DNA of 64,000 bases from an uncultured Bacteroidales bacterium (GCA_902776435.1 CACYQB010000014.1:1-64000), one strand, 5' to 3'; positions 52,788-61,740 are shown, counted from the first letter of the stretch. Numbers and translations are program-made. Notes: generated from the letters alone by a model not told the origin.

Positions 52788-53561
52788 ATGAGTGTAACGA
52801 CTTGGATTGAGGATATCAAGCATCTGGCCACCGACGAGACTCACGAGTTGTCAAGAGAGTGGTTGGAACAAGCCGAGCAGGACGCCCCTTACAGTGTGCT
52901 GCCTGCCCTGCTGTACCTCAAGCGAAACGGCGTTAAAGGCCATGAGGATGTGCTCGCCAAACTCGCCATATCCTTTCCTGATCGCCATGCCTTAGGACTC
53001 ATGCTGGGCGAGGACACCGGCCTGATGACCAGTTTCTATCCCCCTGAAGGTCTGCCCGAGACACCCGATACGGTGACAACCATCGACCGTTTTCTGGACA
53101 ACTACGGCAAGACAAGCCCCAGCGAGGTCGAGGCCATCAGCCGCGCTATCTTCAACCCCCAGCCCGACTATGCCGACGTACTCGCCGCCCAGGAGAAGGC
53201 CGAAGGCGGTGGCACTCAACCCACTAGCGGAGATTCCCAGGACGAACTCATCAACCAGTTCATTGCCGAGCAGATGCAGTTGAGCGAGCAGGCTGCACAA
53301 ACGCCTCTTGCCACCCCCATCGACGAGGAGGAAAAGGCTGAAATCGCTGGTGAATCCATCGATGATCCTACCAAAACTGATGACTCCATGCTGAGTGAAA
53401 GTCTGGCTAAAATGTATATCTCCAGACACAAATATTCTCAGGCTCTTGAAATTATTAAGCAATTAAGTTTGAAATATCCAGAAAAAAGTATTTACTTTGC
53501 AGACCAAATTCGGTTTTTGACCAAATTGGTCTTAAATGAGACACTAAACGACAAAAAATAA
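52788..53561 (+). CDS. Tetratricopeptide-like hypothetical protein upstream of secG
   Basis: The 257-residue product is acidic and soluble. Residues 1-130 are helical, residues about 130-190 are low complexity (Gln/Ala/Glu rich), and the C-terminus has one TPR-like unit (MYISRHKYSQALEIIKQLSLKYPEKSIYFADQIRFL). Proteins of this kind are regularly found just before secG in Bacteroidales. No function is known to me. It starts 68 bases after lptE and ends 6 bases before secG. An envelope-assembly or secretion-linked role is inference from position. Confidence 0.7.
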   Translation: MSVTTWIEDIKHLATDETHELSREWLEQAEQDAPYSVLPALLYLKRNGVKGHEDVLAKLAISFPDRHALGLMLGEDTGLMTSFYPPEGLPETPDTVTTIDRFLDNYGKTSPSEVEAISRAIFNPQPDYADVLAAQEKAEGGGTQPTSGDSQDELINQFIAEQMQLSEQAAQTPLATPIDEEEKAEIAGESIDDPTKTDDSMLSESLAKMYISRHKYSQALEIIKQLSLKYPEKSIYFADQIRFLTKLVLNETLNDKK

Positions 53562-53567
53562 GAAAAA

Positions 53568-53960
53568 ATGTACACTATTTTTGCAATTCTGATTGTGATC
53601 GCATCGATTTTGTTGGTCGGTGTAATCCTTATCCAAAAATCTAAGGGTGGCGGCCTTGCTGCCAATGTGAATAGTTATAACCAGTTTATGGGTGTTCGCA
53701 AGACCACCGACTTCGTTGAGAAGGCAACATGGGGTCTGGCAGCGTTCATCTGCGTGTTGAGCATTGCTTCGGCGTTTGTAACCGCCCCCAGCATTGTTGA
53801 AGGCGCTCCCCAGATCAAGAAATTACCCACCAGCGAGACTCAGGCTCCCAACTTCGGCACTCAGGCCGAGGAGGCTCCTGCTGCCGCTGCTCCCGCCCAG
53901 GAGGCCGCTCCTGCTAAGGAAGCACCCGCAAAGGAAGCACCCGCAAAGGAAGGTAAGTAA
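53568..53960 (+). CDS. secG: Protein translocase subunit SecG
   Basis: SecG is the small helper subunit of the SecYEG channel. The first 75 residues match the family: a first membrane helix (IFAILIVIASILLVGVILIQ), the cytoplasmic loop KSKGGGLAANVNSYNQFMG, and a second helix (WGLAAFICVLSIASAFV). The final 45 residues are an Ala/Pro/Lys/Glu-rich extension with repeated PAKEA units, common in this phylum and probably disordered. It ends the lptE-tpr-secG group; a spacer with an imperfect palindrome (GATGCGGTATGTCGTATCCGCATC, broken here as separate arms) follows. Confidence 0.9.
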   Translation: MYTIFAILIVIASILLVGVILIQKSKGGGLAANVNSYNQFMGVRKTTDFVEKATWGLAAFICVLSIASAFVTAPSIVEGAPQIKKLPTSETQAPNFGTQAEEAPAAAAPAQEAAPAKEAPAKEAPAKEGK

Positions 53961-53990
53961 TCTATCCACCGTATCTTAAAACAACATCAA

Positions 53991-54024
53991 GGATGCGGTA
54001 TGTCGTATCCGCATCACAGCGGAT
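53991..54024 (+). terminator. Possible terminator after secG
   Basis: GATGCGGTATG and a complement around CGCATC form a short stem near the spacer end, and a second pairing GATGCGGTATGTC / GACATACCACATC is possible over 53991-54040, followed by TTTTTTAT. Moderate support only. Confidence 0.45.
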
Positions 54025-54052
54025 CAAGACATACCACATCTTTTTTATTATC

Positions 54053-55027
54053 ATGAGAATGACATTATTATATATAGTGCTCGCCGCCATCATGGCAGCA
54101 TGCGGAAGCACGGGCACCTCGACGACTAGCGAGACCAACTCGCCTGACACGGCCACCTCGGCGGCACAGGCAATCCGCAAAGCCTTTGACGGAGAGGGTG
54201 CATACGCCTTAACACGCCAGCAGTGCGACTTCGGGCCACGCGTGCCTGGCACTCCCGCTCATGCCAAGTGTGCCGAGTGGCTTGAATCCACGCTGAAAGG
54301 CTCGTGCGACACCGTCATGGTTCAGACAGGTACCGTCCAGACCGCTACCGAGGGCAAGATGGGCATCAAGAACATCATCGGCATCATCAATCCCGAAGCC
54401 AGCCAGCGTCTGCTGCTGCTCGCCCATTGGGACACCCGCCCCTGGGCAGACAATGATCCTGATGCTGCTAATCACAGCAAGCCAGTCATGGGCGCCAATG
54501 ATGGAGCCAGCGGCGTAGGCGTACTGCTGCAGTTGGCCAGCCAACTCAAGGCTGAGAGCCCAACCATCGGTGTGGACATCGTGCTGGTTGATGCCGAGGA
54601 CATGGGCGAGGATGATAACGAAGAGTCATGGGGACTGGGCACCCAGTACTGGGTTCAGCATCCTCACGTGAAAGGCTATAAGCCCCTGTTCGGCATCTTG
54701 CTCGACATGGTGGGCGCCAGTGATGCCACCTTCACCCGAGAGTATTACTCAACGCAGTATGCCGGCGGCTTTGTTGACTTGGTGTGGAAATGCGCGGCAG
54801 GCAGCCACTTCATCAATGCCCAGGGCGGAGCCGTTACCGATGACCACGTCTTCGTTAACCGTGCGGGCATCCCGTGCGTCGATATCATCGACCTGCGCAG
54901 CGACAGCCCCACGGGCTTCTGCCCCGAGTGGCACACCATCAATGACACCATGGGCGCCATTGACCCCGCCACGCTAGCCCAAGTCGGCCAAACCCTCCTT
55001 AATGTCATCTCTTCCCTAGAGCAATAA
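54053..55027 (+). CDS. M28-family peptidase/glutaminyl cyclase-like lipoprotein
   Basis: The ATG at 54053 gives a lipoprotein signal (MRMTLLYIVLAAIMAAC, lipobox AAC at residue 17). The 324-residue protein has an M28 zinc-peptidase fold: AHWDTRPWADND (first zinc His/Asp, about residues 126-137), NDGASGVGVLLQLA (about 150-163), VLVDAEDMGEDD (about 182-193) and a final ADHVFVNR-type segment (TDDHVFVNRAGIPCVDIIDLR). The W/A patterns are closer to glutaminyl cyclases than to aminopeptidases, so pyroglutamate formation at the N-terminus of exported proteins is possible; both are plausible. It acts on the periplasmic side of a membrane. A strong hairpin terminator follows. Confidence 0.82.
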   Translation: MRMTLLYIVLAAIMAACGSTGTSTTSETNSPDTATSAAQAIRKAFDGEGAYALTRQQCDFGPRVPGTPAHAKCAEWLESTLKGSCDTVMVQTGTVQTATEGKMGIKNIIGIINPEASQRLLLLAHWDTRPWADNDPDAANHSKPVMGANDGASGVGVLLQLASQLKAESPTIGVDIVLVDAEDMGEDDNEESWGLGTQYWVQHPHVKGYKPLFGILLDMVGASDATFTREYYSTQYAGGFVDLVWKCAAGSHFINAQGGAVTDDHVFVNRAGIPCVDIIDLRSDSPTGFCPEWHTINDTMGAIDPATLAQVGQTLLNVISSLEQ

Positions 55028-55050
55028 CACTTAGGATACTACCCAAATAA

Positions 55051-55093
55051 AATGCCTCCAAAAGTAAACTATGAAACTTTTGGAGGCATTGTT
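55051..55093. terminator. Bidirectional terminator between M28 gene and subtilase gene
   Basis: AATGCCTCCAAAAGT and ACTTTTGGAGGCATT form a 15-base stem around an 11-base loop, suited to both converging genes. Confidence 0.85.
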
Positions 55094-55110
55094 GTTATCT
55101 TACTTATCAG

Positions 55111-57390
55111 TTATTCAGCATCTAGCAGAATATCAATGAGTGCTGTGACATCCTTGATGGTGATGGCAGAATCATTGTTCACGTCAGCACAAATGGGGCA
55201 TGCTGAATCCTCCGATCCTAACAGGTAGTCGATCAATGCTGTGACGTCCTTGAGGGTCAGGTCGCCATCATGGTTCACATCACCGGCATCATAAACGTGG
55301 CCACCATACTCGGTCAAGATGTACTTGATGCCAGCCAGGGCATCAATCTTGCCGTTTCCGAAGTGGCTGCTGTTAGGTCCATCGGTTACCCACCAGTCTT
55401 TAATGGCCGTTTCTTTCATAATGTGCTTGACCTCGCCCAGGGTGAGGTGCTTGCCACACTCGGTAGCAGCCTGCATCCACAGGGCAACGGTTCCGGCCAC
55501 AGTGGGCGTAGCCATTGAAGTGCCACCAATACGGCCATAGGGATAAGTCGGATTGGGCACCACAAGATATGCGCTATCGGTGCGATGGTACCAGCTGTTA
55601 AAGGCCGAAACCAGATACTCGCCAGGAGCCGTAATCCACGGAATCATGTTTCCTAAGGGTCCCATACCCTCGACCGCATATCCCGAAAAGTCGGAAATAT
55701 CACCCAACGTATTGCTGTCCTCATCGGGGCGTGTGACATAGGAACCTACAGTTATCACCTCGGGATAACAAGCGTTGGCAATCGCACACATGTCATCGGT
55801 ACCCTGAACCCACGTGTGACCCGGCGTAGTCAAGTAGTTGTCAAAGAACGTATAGTTACCCGCCGACCAGACGTCGATGATATCTGAGCTACCGCCAATA
55901 GGGTAATACTCAACCGCCAACGAGTAGTCCATACCATAGAAGCCTGTCGTTGTCCTCAACAGGACCTCTTTGCACCCATTCTTTGAAGAGTAATCAAAGT
56001 AAACCACGATTTTCGCTCCACCACTGCTACCGTTAGTGAAATAGGCAGGGTCAATGGTCAAAGTCTGGTTTCCGTCGCTATTCGTGAGGCTATGCGTTTC
56101 CACGATTTCACCCGTTGCATTATCGAGAATGTGGATGTTCACACCGATACCTGTCGCATCGTGGGCACGGGTAAACGCGTCAGCAAAATACTCGCCTGCG
56201 TATATTCGCCAGCCTTCCTCAATGGGCATGGGATGAGAGGTAATGATAGTACCCAAAGGGGCTTCATAGCTAGCGCTGCCACCGACATAGTTTCCACCGG
56301 GTCCGCCAGCACTGTTTCCAGCATTATTACCAGCAGCGAACACACAGATGCGGTCAGGGTGCTCTTCACCGAAAAGTTGCGAAATAACTTCGCCCAGCGG
56401 TCCTTCGCCATTTCGGTTGAAGACATTGTTACCATAACTATTGCTGATCACAACAGGTTTCCCAACACTATCAGCATAATTGCAAATCTTGTTGAAAGCA
56501 TTGGCGATATGGGTGGCATTAGTGCCCCTCAAGCCACACAGGAAGAGGTCTGAGCCAGGAGCCATACCACCATAGGTCGCACTGGCATGGTCGTCGGTGA
56601 CTGTGATGTCAGTGCCATCGACAATCACGCTCGAACCGCCCGCAATCGAACTGGTGTGGGTTCCGTGGTTAGAATTCGCTGAATAATCCACGGGCAAGTC
56701 CCCAGTGCCATAATAGTCTATCAAGGAGCCATTGTAGCAATATGCACGCTTGATGCGGCAATTTCCGTCCTTATCCTTGAAGGCGATGTGGTTGAAGTCG
56801 ATACAGCCGTCTATCACTGCCACAACCACCCCGCTGCCGTCATAGCCATGAGGCAACCCGGCAGCTATGGCCTCGCTAGAGTAAGTCAGCAAGTCATCAA
56901 TATGGGTGGCTTCGCGGGCTAGGTTGGTGGTTTCAGTCATGACCGGTGACACCTCGATGCGCACTACGCCCTCGAGAGCGGCAATCTCGCTAATGCGTTC
57001 TACGGGGAGCATGGTGGTCAGGAGCCCGTTTTTATATTCCGTCTCAACCATAACGCCCAAAGCCTTCAAGGCCGCAATGTCACCATTGGATTCCACCATG
57101 ACAAAGGCAGGAACAAAGGCCTTGCCGTCAATGACACTCGGAGTGGCGTAGAGCCGACCCTGCGGTTTTATCCATTCAGGTATGCCCGGCATGTTCATCC
57201 TCATGTCAGGCGTCTCTTCACAACTGAAGCCCTGCTCCATTTCATCGAGGAACATCTGGGTCGTAATCGACATTTTCTCGACATGAGCCCGCTGCAGAGG
57301 GGATGCCAGCGTGGCCTGGGCCGACATCAGGGTGGTCCAAGCAGCGGCTACGAGCAAGAGTGGCAGCTGTTTTGTAATATACTTCATCAT
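55111..57390 (-). CDS. Secreted subtilisin-like serine peptidase with C-terminal dockerin repeats
   Basis: The 759-residue protein has a signal peptide (residues 1-28), a propeptide-like region to about 150, and an S8 catalytic domain. The triad is D194 (AVIDGCIDFNH), H242 (NHGTHTSSIAGG) and S625 (GGTSMATPTVAG). Residues about 390-520 form an inserted beta domain of S8 cucumisin or PA-like type. The C-terminus (about 700-759) has two dockerin-type loops (GDVNHDGDLTLKD, DVNNDSAITIKD, each followed by VTALID). Such peptidases act on the cell surface or outside the cell. Dockerin modules here match those at 12941, 15296 and 48473. Two minus-strand -7 elements lie upstream at 57442 and 57462. Confidence 0.88.
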   Translation of the reverse strand: MMKYITKQLPLLLVAAAWTTLMSAQATLASPLQRAHVEKMSITTQMFLDEMEQGFSCEETPDMRMNMPGIPEWIKPQGRLYATPSVIDGKAFVPAFVMVESNGDIAALKALGVMVETEYKNGLLTTMLPVERISEIAALEGVVRIEVSPVMTETTNLAREATHIDDLLTYSSEAIAAGLPHGYDGSGVVVAVIDGCIDFNHIAFKDKDGNCRIKRAYCYNGSLIDYYGTGDLPVDYSANSNHGTHTSSIAGGSSVIVDGTDITVTDDHASATYGGMAPGSDLFLCGLRGTNATHIANAFNKICNYADSVGKPVVISNSYGNNVFNRNGEGPLGEVISQLFGEEHPDRICVFAAGNNAGNSAGGPGGNYVGGSASYEAPLGTIITSHPMPIEEGWRIYAGEYFADAFTRAHDATGIGVNIHILDNATGEIVETHSLTNSDGNQTLTIDPAYFTNGSSGGAKIVVYFDYSSKNGCKEVLLRTTTGFYGMDYSLAVEYYPIGGSSDIIDVWSAGNYTFFDNYLTTPGHTWVQGTDDMCAIANACYPEVITVGSYVTRPDEDSNTLGDISDFSGYAVEGMGPLGNMIPWITAPGEYLVSAFNSWYHRTDSAYLVVPNPTYPYGRIGGTSMATPTVAGTVALWMQAATECGKHLTLGEVKHIMKETAIKDWWVTDGPNSSHFGNGKIDALAGIKYILTEYGGHVYDAGDVNHDGDLTLKDVTALIDYLLGSEDSACPICADVNNDSAITIKDVTALIDILLDAE

Positions 57391-57441
57391 CAGTTTATAA
57401 ATATGAAATTAGAAATTAATAAAATATGATATTTGCTCCAG

Positions 57442-57469
57442 CAAAGATAAAATTCTTGGCACAAAGGTA
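57442..57469 (-). promoter_or_regulatory. Two tandem -7 elements for the subtilase gene
   Basis: Minus-strand TATCTTTG (plus coordinates 57442-57449) and TACCTTTG (57462-57469) are 20 bases apart. Either could drive the subtilase, or the upstream one could also overlap the -33 position of the other. Confidence 0.5.
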
Positions 57470-57512
57470 ATACTTTTTTCCCGCCCATAAACGTTTTATC
57501 ATCTAAAACCAT

Positions 57513-57520
57513 TACCTTTG
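57513..57520 (+). promoter_or_regulatory. -7 element for the prolyl oligopeptidase gene
   Basis: TACCTTTG fits TAnnTTTG and lies 72 bases before the start codon, back to back with the divergent subtilase promoters. Confidence 0.5.
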
Positions 57521-57592
57521 TAACTTTATAATCAATCTCTCACAAGAGAGAAGCAAACTATTAACTTATACATAACTATCAATAACAAACCA

Positions 57593-59713
57593 ATGAGAAA
57601 AGAAAGGATTCTACTCATGAGCAGTGCATTAATTGCAGCGTCGGCTGTGACGACGCAGGCTCGTATCAACTATCCCGATCCCCCGCGCTTGGACACGGTG
57701 GACACTTACTTTGGCACCCCAGTAGCCGACCCCTACCGCTGGCTCGAGGATGACCGCAGCTCCGAGACCGAGGCTTGGGTGAACGCCCAGAACAAGGTGA
57801 CTCAGAACTACCTGTCAAAAATCCCGTTCCGCAAGGACGTGAAGAAGCGCATTACCGAACTCGCCAACTACGAGAAGATGGGTGCTCCCTTCAAGGTGAA
57901 GGACAAATTCTATTTCTTCAAGAACGACGGCCTGCAGAACCAGAGCGTCCTCTACGAGTACAAGGCCGATGGCAACCACAAGATGGTGCTCGACCCTAAC
58001 ACCCTGAGTGAGGACGGTACCGTGGCCCTGCAGCAACTGGACTTCTCCAACGACGGCCGCTACCTGGCCTACGTGATTACCCGCAGCGGCAGTGACTGGA
58101 ACGAGATTTATGTGAAAGACCTCAAGGAAGACAAGGTGCTGGATGACCACATCGTGTGGGCCAAGTTCACCGATGCCCAGTGGCTGGGCGACGGCTTCTT
58201 CTACAGCGGCTATGACGCTCCCGAGGATGCCAAGTCGTCCAAGAACGAGTTCCAGAAGGTGTATTACCACAAGCTTGGAACTCCCCAAAGCGAGGACTAT
58301 GTGGAATATCAGGACAAGGGCGAACCCCTGCACTTCCACCAGGTGAGCGTGAGCGAGGACGAGCGCTATGTCATCCTGTGGAAGAGCGATGCCGAGGGCA
58401 ACGACATTTACATCAAGGACCTCAAGGACCGCAATCCTCACTATGTGCAGCTCATCGGCGGCATGAAGTATGAGCGCGGCATCGTCGGCATCGACAACGG
58501 CAAAATCTATGTGATGACCAACGAGAACGCCCCCAAGGGCAAGATTGTCACCTACGATGCCGAGACGTTGTCTCCCGCCAGCTGCGCCGAGTTCATTCCC
58601 GAGCAGGATGCCGTACTGTCGGGCGTGGCCATGGCCGACCACAAGTTCATCCTCACCTACGACAAGGACGCTTCGAGCCACCCCTACCTCTACAGCGCCG
58701 ACGGCAAGCTCATCCGTGAGATTCAGCTGCCCACCTTCGGTTCGGTAGGCTTCAGCTCCAAGAAGAACGCCAAGGAGGTCTTCTACAGCTTCACCAGCTA
58801 CACCTTCCCAGGTGCCATCTACAAGTATGACCTGGAGACGGGCAAGAGCGAGCTCTTCTTCCAACCCAAGGTCAACCTCAAGAGCGACGACTATGTAACC
58901 GAGCAGATATTCTTCAACAGCAAGGACGGCACGCGCATACCCATGTTCCTCGTTTACAAGAAAGGTCTCAAGCGTGACGGCCAGCGTCCCACGTTCCTGT
59001 ATGGTTACGGCGGTTTCAATGTGAGCCTCAATCCCGGTTTCACTTACACCCGCACGCTGTTTGCTATGCTGGACTGCGGCGGCATCTGCGCCTACGTTAA
59101 CCTGCGCGGTGGTGGCGAGTACGGTGAAGAGTGGCACCAGGCCGGCACCAAGATGAACAAGCAAAACGTGTTTGATGACTTCATCGCTGCCGCCGAGTGG
59201 CTCATCGAGAACAAGTACACCTGTCCCCAGAAGCTCGCTTGCAACGGCGCCAGCAATGGCGGTCTGCTCGTCGGCGCTGTGGTTAACCAGCGTCCCGACC
59301 TGTTCGCCTGTGCTGTGCCTCAAGTCGGTGTAATGGACATGCTGCGTTACCACGAGTTCACCATCGGTTGGAACTGGGCTCCCGACTACGGCCGCAGCGA
59401 CGACAGTCCCGAGATGTTCCGCTACCTGCGCAGCTACTCACCCCTGCACAACATCAAGAACGACGGCACCCGTTACCCCGCCATCATGGTAACCACCGGT
59501 GACCACGATGACCGCGTCGTGCCTGCCCACAGCTTCAAGTATGCCGCCGAGCTGCAACACTGCAACACCGGCGACCAGCCCAAGCTCATCCGCATCGACA
59601 GCAAGGCTGGCCACGGCCACAGCAAGCCCATCAGCAAGATCATCGACGAGTACACCGACATCCAGGCCTTCATCATGTACAACCTGGGCGTGAAGTACAA
59701 ATACAAAAAGTAA
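57593..59713 (+). CDS. Prolyl oligopeptidase (S9A)
   Basis: The 706-residue serine peptidase cleaves short peptides after proline. It starts with a signal-like sequence (MRKERILLMSSALIAASAV, residues 1-19), so it is probably periplasmic. The early PDPPRLDTVDTYFGTPVADPYRWLED is diagnostic of the family. A seven-bladed beta-propeller covers about 75-430. The alpha/beta-hydrolase domain follows, with GGGEYGEEWHQAGT (about 505-518), nucleophile S554 in NGASNGG, the Asp in GDHDDRVVPAHS and the His in KAGHGHSKP near the end. It is monocistronic and complete, with a hairpin terminator after it. Secretion of S9A enzymes is common in Bacteroidales. Confidence 0.93.
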   Translation: MRKERILLMSSALIAASAVTTQARINYPDPPRLDTVDTYFGTPVADPYRWLEDDRSSETEAWVNAQNKVTQNYLSKIPFRKDVKKRITELANYEKMGAPFKVKDKFYFFKNDGLQNQSVLYEYKADGNHKMVLDPNTLSEDGTVALQQLDFSNDGRYLAYVITRSGSDWNEIYVKDLKEDKVLDDHIVWAKFTDAQWLGDGFFYSGYDAPEDAKSSKNEFQKVYYHKLGTPQSEDYVEYQDKGEPLHFHQVSVSEDERYVILWKSDAEGNDIYIKDLKDRNPHYVQLIGGMKYERGIVGIDNGKIYVMTNENAPKGKIVTYDAETLSPASCAEFIPEQDAVLSGVAMADHKFILTYDKDASSHPYLYSADGKLIREIQLPTFGSVGFSSKKNAKEVFYSFTSYTFPGAIYKYDLETGKSELFFQPKVNLKSDDYVTEQIFFNSKDGTRIPMFLVYKKGLKRDGQRPTFLYGYGGFNVSLNPGFTYTRTLFAMLDCGGICAYVNLRGGGEYGEEWHQAGTKMNKQNVFDDFIAAAEWLIENKYTCPQKLACNGASNGGLLVGAVVNQRPDLFACAVPQVGVMDMLRYHEFTIGWNWAPDYGRSDDSPEMFRYLRSYSPLHNIKNDGTRYPAIMVTTGDHDDRVVPAHSFKYAAELQHCNTGDQPKLIRIDSKAGHGHSKPISKIIDEYTDIQAFIMYNLGVKYKYKK

Positions 59714-59742
59714 CTGAGTTATATCCAGTTAATAACAACAAA

Positions 59743-59776
59743 GAGGGAGAGCCGGAAATTGGCCCTCCCTCTTTTA
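59743..59776 (+). terminator. Terminator after prolyl oligopeptidase gene
   Basis: AGAGGGAGAGCC and GGCCCTCCCTCT form an 11-12-base stem around a short loop (GGAAATT), followed by TTTTATT. Confidence 0.75.
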
Positions 59777-59780
59777 TTGT

Positions 59781-60011
59781 AAAGTGGTAGTTACCGCGAG
59801 TTAGATGAATTTAAATGCTGAAGCTCAGCTCCCCCTCTTGGATAAGAGGGGGCCGGGGGGGCGTCGAAACCACCCAAGGCATGCGCCGTCACGGTAGCAT
59901 CAACGCCCCTGCCCTTCGGGCACTCCCTCTAATCTTAGAGAGGGAGGTACTAACGCGCTGAATACCGATAAACAATTCCGTCGAACTCACGTTATTATAA
60001 AGTGGTAGTTA
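59781..60011. mobile_element. MITE-like element with 13-base flanking repeats
   Basis: Two copies of AAAGTGGTAGTTA (59781-59793 and 59999-60011) enclose 205 bases. Just inside, CGCGAGTTAGATGAATT and AATTCCGTCGAACTCACG are imperfect inverted repeats. Inside lie two strong hairpins: CCCCCTCTTGGATAAGAGGGGG and CTCCCTCTAATCTTAGAGAGGGAG. There is no gene. It could be a transposed non-autonomous element that used the direct repeat as its target, or a structured RNA element. Confidence 0.65.
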
Positions 60012-60785
60012 TTACTTGCACGGGATATTCTTAAAATGCCACTCCTTGCTCTCCTTGAATTCAAACTCGGAATCCTCAAGTGACAGAGGTGGGAAAATGA
60101 GGGCAAAACGCAGTTTCTGATAAGGCTGTTCAACCCTGGTTGTAGATGGCTTGACGCCGATGTTCTGGGCGCTCACAATCCTCAACTTGCCACTCTTTTT
60201 GCCCTTGATGTAGGCATCGGGATCAATGTAGGGATTGGCATTCATTGACGCGGTCTCATATTCCATTTCGATGCGCGTCTCGGTGTCGGAGCAGCATACA
60301 CGCAAGATCTGAATACGCTCGGCTTGCTTGCTCGGCTTGCAGATCGGGTTCTCTCTCATGAAGCGGTAACCCGAATAGTCAGGCAGCGTCACTTTGCTGT
60401 TGTTGAGGATACTGGGGCCCTCTTCGGTGCGGCCAGCAGGCACATACAGGCTGGTGATTTTGCGGGTAAGGCTACGCTGGTCACTGTACCCATATTTCCA
60501 ATTCAACACAGCTGCTTCCTCATACTTGGCAAGGGCATCGGCATATTTGCCGTCTTCTTCCAGTTCGCGAGCAGCATCCATTGCATCGTCAAAGGCAGAT
60601 TTGAACTGAGCCTTCTCTTTAGCATAAAGTTCGGCCTTCTGCTTGCGTTCCTGAGATTCCAACACTGAGTTAAGACCGCTGAGCACGCCATGAGTGATGC
60701 GCTCGGCTTCGGTGAATTGTGCAGCCATCGTCATGTTAATGGAGACGAGCACTACTAATGCCATGTAAAATCTTACTTTCTTCAT
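60012..60785 (-). CDS. Exported protein of unknown function downstream of AraC-type regulator
   Basis: The 257-residue product starts with a signal peptide (MKKVRFYMALVVLVSINMTMAAQ, cleaved near residue 22). Residues about 45-90 form a helical, TPR-like segment (KYADALAKYEEAAVLNWKYGY). The rest (about 110-257) is beta-rich with no motif I know (VTLPDYSGYRFMRENP; GKLRIVSAQNIGV). It starts 34 bases after the AraC-type regulator, so the two form an operon, and the regulator might respond to it. The MITE-like element at 59781 ends at its stop codon region. Confidence 0.68.
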   Translation of the reverse strand: MKKVRFYMALVVLVSINMTMAAQFTEAERITHGVLSGLNSVLESQERKQKAELYAKEKAQFKSAFDDAMDAARELEEDGKYADALAKYEEAAVLNWKYGYSDQRSLTRKITSLYVPAGRTEEGPSILNNSKVTLPDYSGYRFMRENPICKPSKQAERIQILRVCCSDTETRIEMEYETASMNANPYIDPDAYIKGKKSGKLRIVSAQNIGVKPSTTRVEQPYQKLRFALIFPPLSLEDSEFEFKESKEWHFKNIPCK

Positions 60786-60819
60786 TTCTGTCTAAATTTT
60801 ATGATTGATTAAATGTTTA

Positions 60820-61512
60820 TTATTCTTGGGAGCCCTCTATCAGGCGTTTTTTCTCGCGATACTGCTTGGGCGACATGCCAAACCGGTTCCTGAAGATGGT
60901 GCGGAAGGTGGTCGTCCCGCCGAAGCCCGCCTCGTGGGCCACAGCGTCGATCGTCCAGTTGGGCTGTTCCACCAGCAGTCGGCAACCGTTCAACAGACGC
61001 TTGGTGTTCAAGTACTCTGCGAGTGTGTTGCCTTCCTTTCGAACCTTGAGAGCCTGAGTCACACGACGCTGGGTCAAGCCTAGCGTCTGGGCAATCTCTT
61101 TGAGCGTTACATCAGGGTTCTTGTACAGTCCCAATTTTTCCATTTGCGTGTCTATCCAGCTCATCAGCTGTTCATCGGTCATGTCGGCAACGTTGGCCAC
61201 ATCATTGATCTCCTGCTGTAACGACTGGCCCGACTGTTCTGTCTGCTTGGCTTGACGCAACATGTCATTGATTCTGTCTTGGGCTATCTTGAGCTGTGCC
61301 TCAGCCTCATGCAGTTCATGCTCGGTCTCATATAAGGCCTGCCGGGTCGATGCCTGCTGCTGGTCGCTCTCCTTGACCTGGCCCACCAGATTAGCATTAT
61401 GCTTCATCAGCTTTTGAGTCACATTAAAAGACAGCACCAAAGCAATGATGACTGCAATAAATGTGACGGCCAGTGCCAGTATGATGAGTTTGAGGATGAG
61501 AGCCTCTTGCAT
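60820..61512 (-). CDS. Membrane-anchored AraC-type transcriptional regulator
   Basis: The 230-residue protein has an N-terminal membrane helix (LKLIILALAVTFIAVIIALVL, about residues 8-28), a coiled coil (about 40-105: ESDQQQASTRQALYETEHEL), and a C-terminal AraC/XylS helix-turn-helix domain (about 130-225; VTLKEIAQTLGLTQRRV, then AVAHEAGFGGTTTFRTIFRNRFGMSPKQYRE). Membrane-tethered AraC proteins with little or no ligand domain are known in Bacteroidetes but not common; here the coiled coil replaces the sensor. Signals might be mechanical or lipid linked, which is only a guess. Minus-strand TAACTTTG lies 35 bases upstream. The exported protein downstream is its likely partner. Confidence 0.82.
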   Translation of the reverse strand: MQEALILKLIILALAVTFIAVIIALVLSFNVTQKLMKHNANLVGQVKESDQQQASTRQALYETEHELHEAEAQLKIAQDRINDMLRQAKQTEQSGQSLQQEINDVANVADMTDEQLMSWIDTQMEKLGLYKNPDVTLKEIAQTLGLTQRRVTQALKVRKEGNTLAEYLNTKRLLNGCRLLVEQPNWTIDAVAHEAGFGGTTTFRTIFRNRFGMSPKQYREKKRLIEGSQE

Positions 61513-61546
61513 ATATCAATCGTTTCCTTATTTCGAAATTTAGCTA

Positions 61547-61554
61547 CAAAGTTA
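61547..61554 (-). promoter_or_regulatory. -7 element for the AraC-type regulator
   Basis: On the minus strand it reads TAACTTTG. The start codon lies 35 bases downstream on that strand. Confidence 0.5.
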
Positions 61555-61683
61555 TTAATATTTTAAACAAGACAGCGCCATTTGGGCGAAAACAACCATT
61601 CTACACCGACAAAATTGGTATCAAAGCGACCAAATCACCCATTTTATATCAAAATCTGCTGTTTCAGCCAATTGTTAAGCCTC

Positions 61684-61711
61684 TTGTTTTAAAAGAGAAT
61701 GATTACCTTTG
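61684..61711 (+). promoter_or_regulatory. Promoter for the membrane protein gene at 61741
   Basis: TTG at 61684-61686 and TACCTTTG at 61704-61711 are 17 bases apart; the ATG is 29 bases downstream. Confidence 0.55.
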
Positions 61712-61740
61712 TGCCATCAAACTAAACATTAACTACACAA

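Noticed and set aside
57815-59353. Open frame of 512 codons on the minus strand opposite the prolyl oligopeptidase
   Set aside because: Shadow of a GC-rich gene with few minus-strand stops; the product is low-complexity Val/Leu/His-rich text without motifs.
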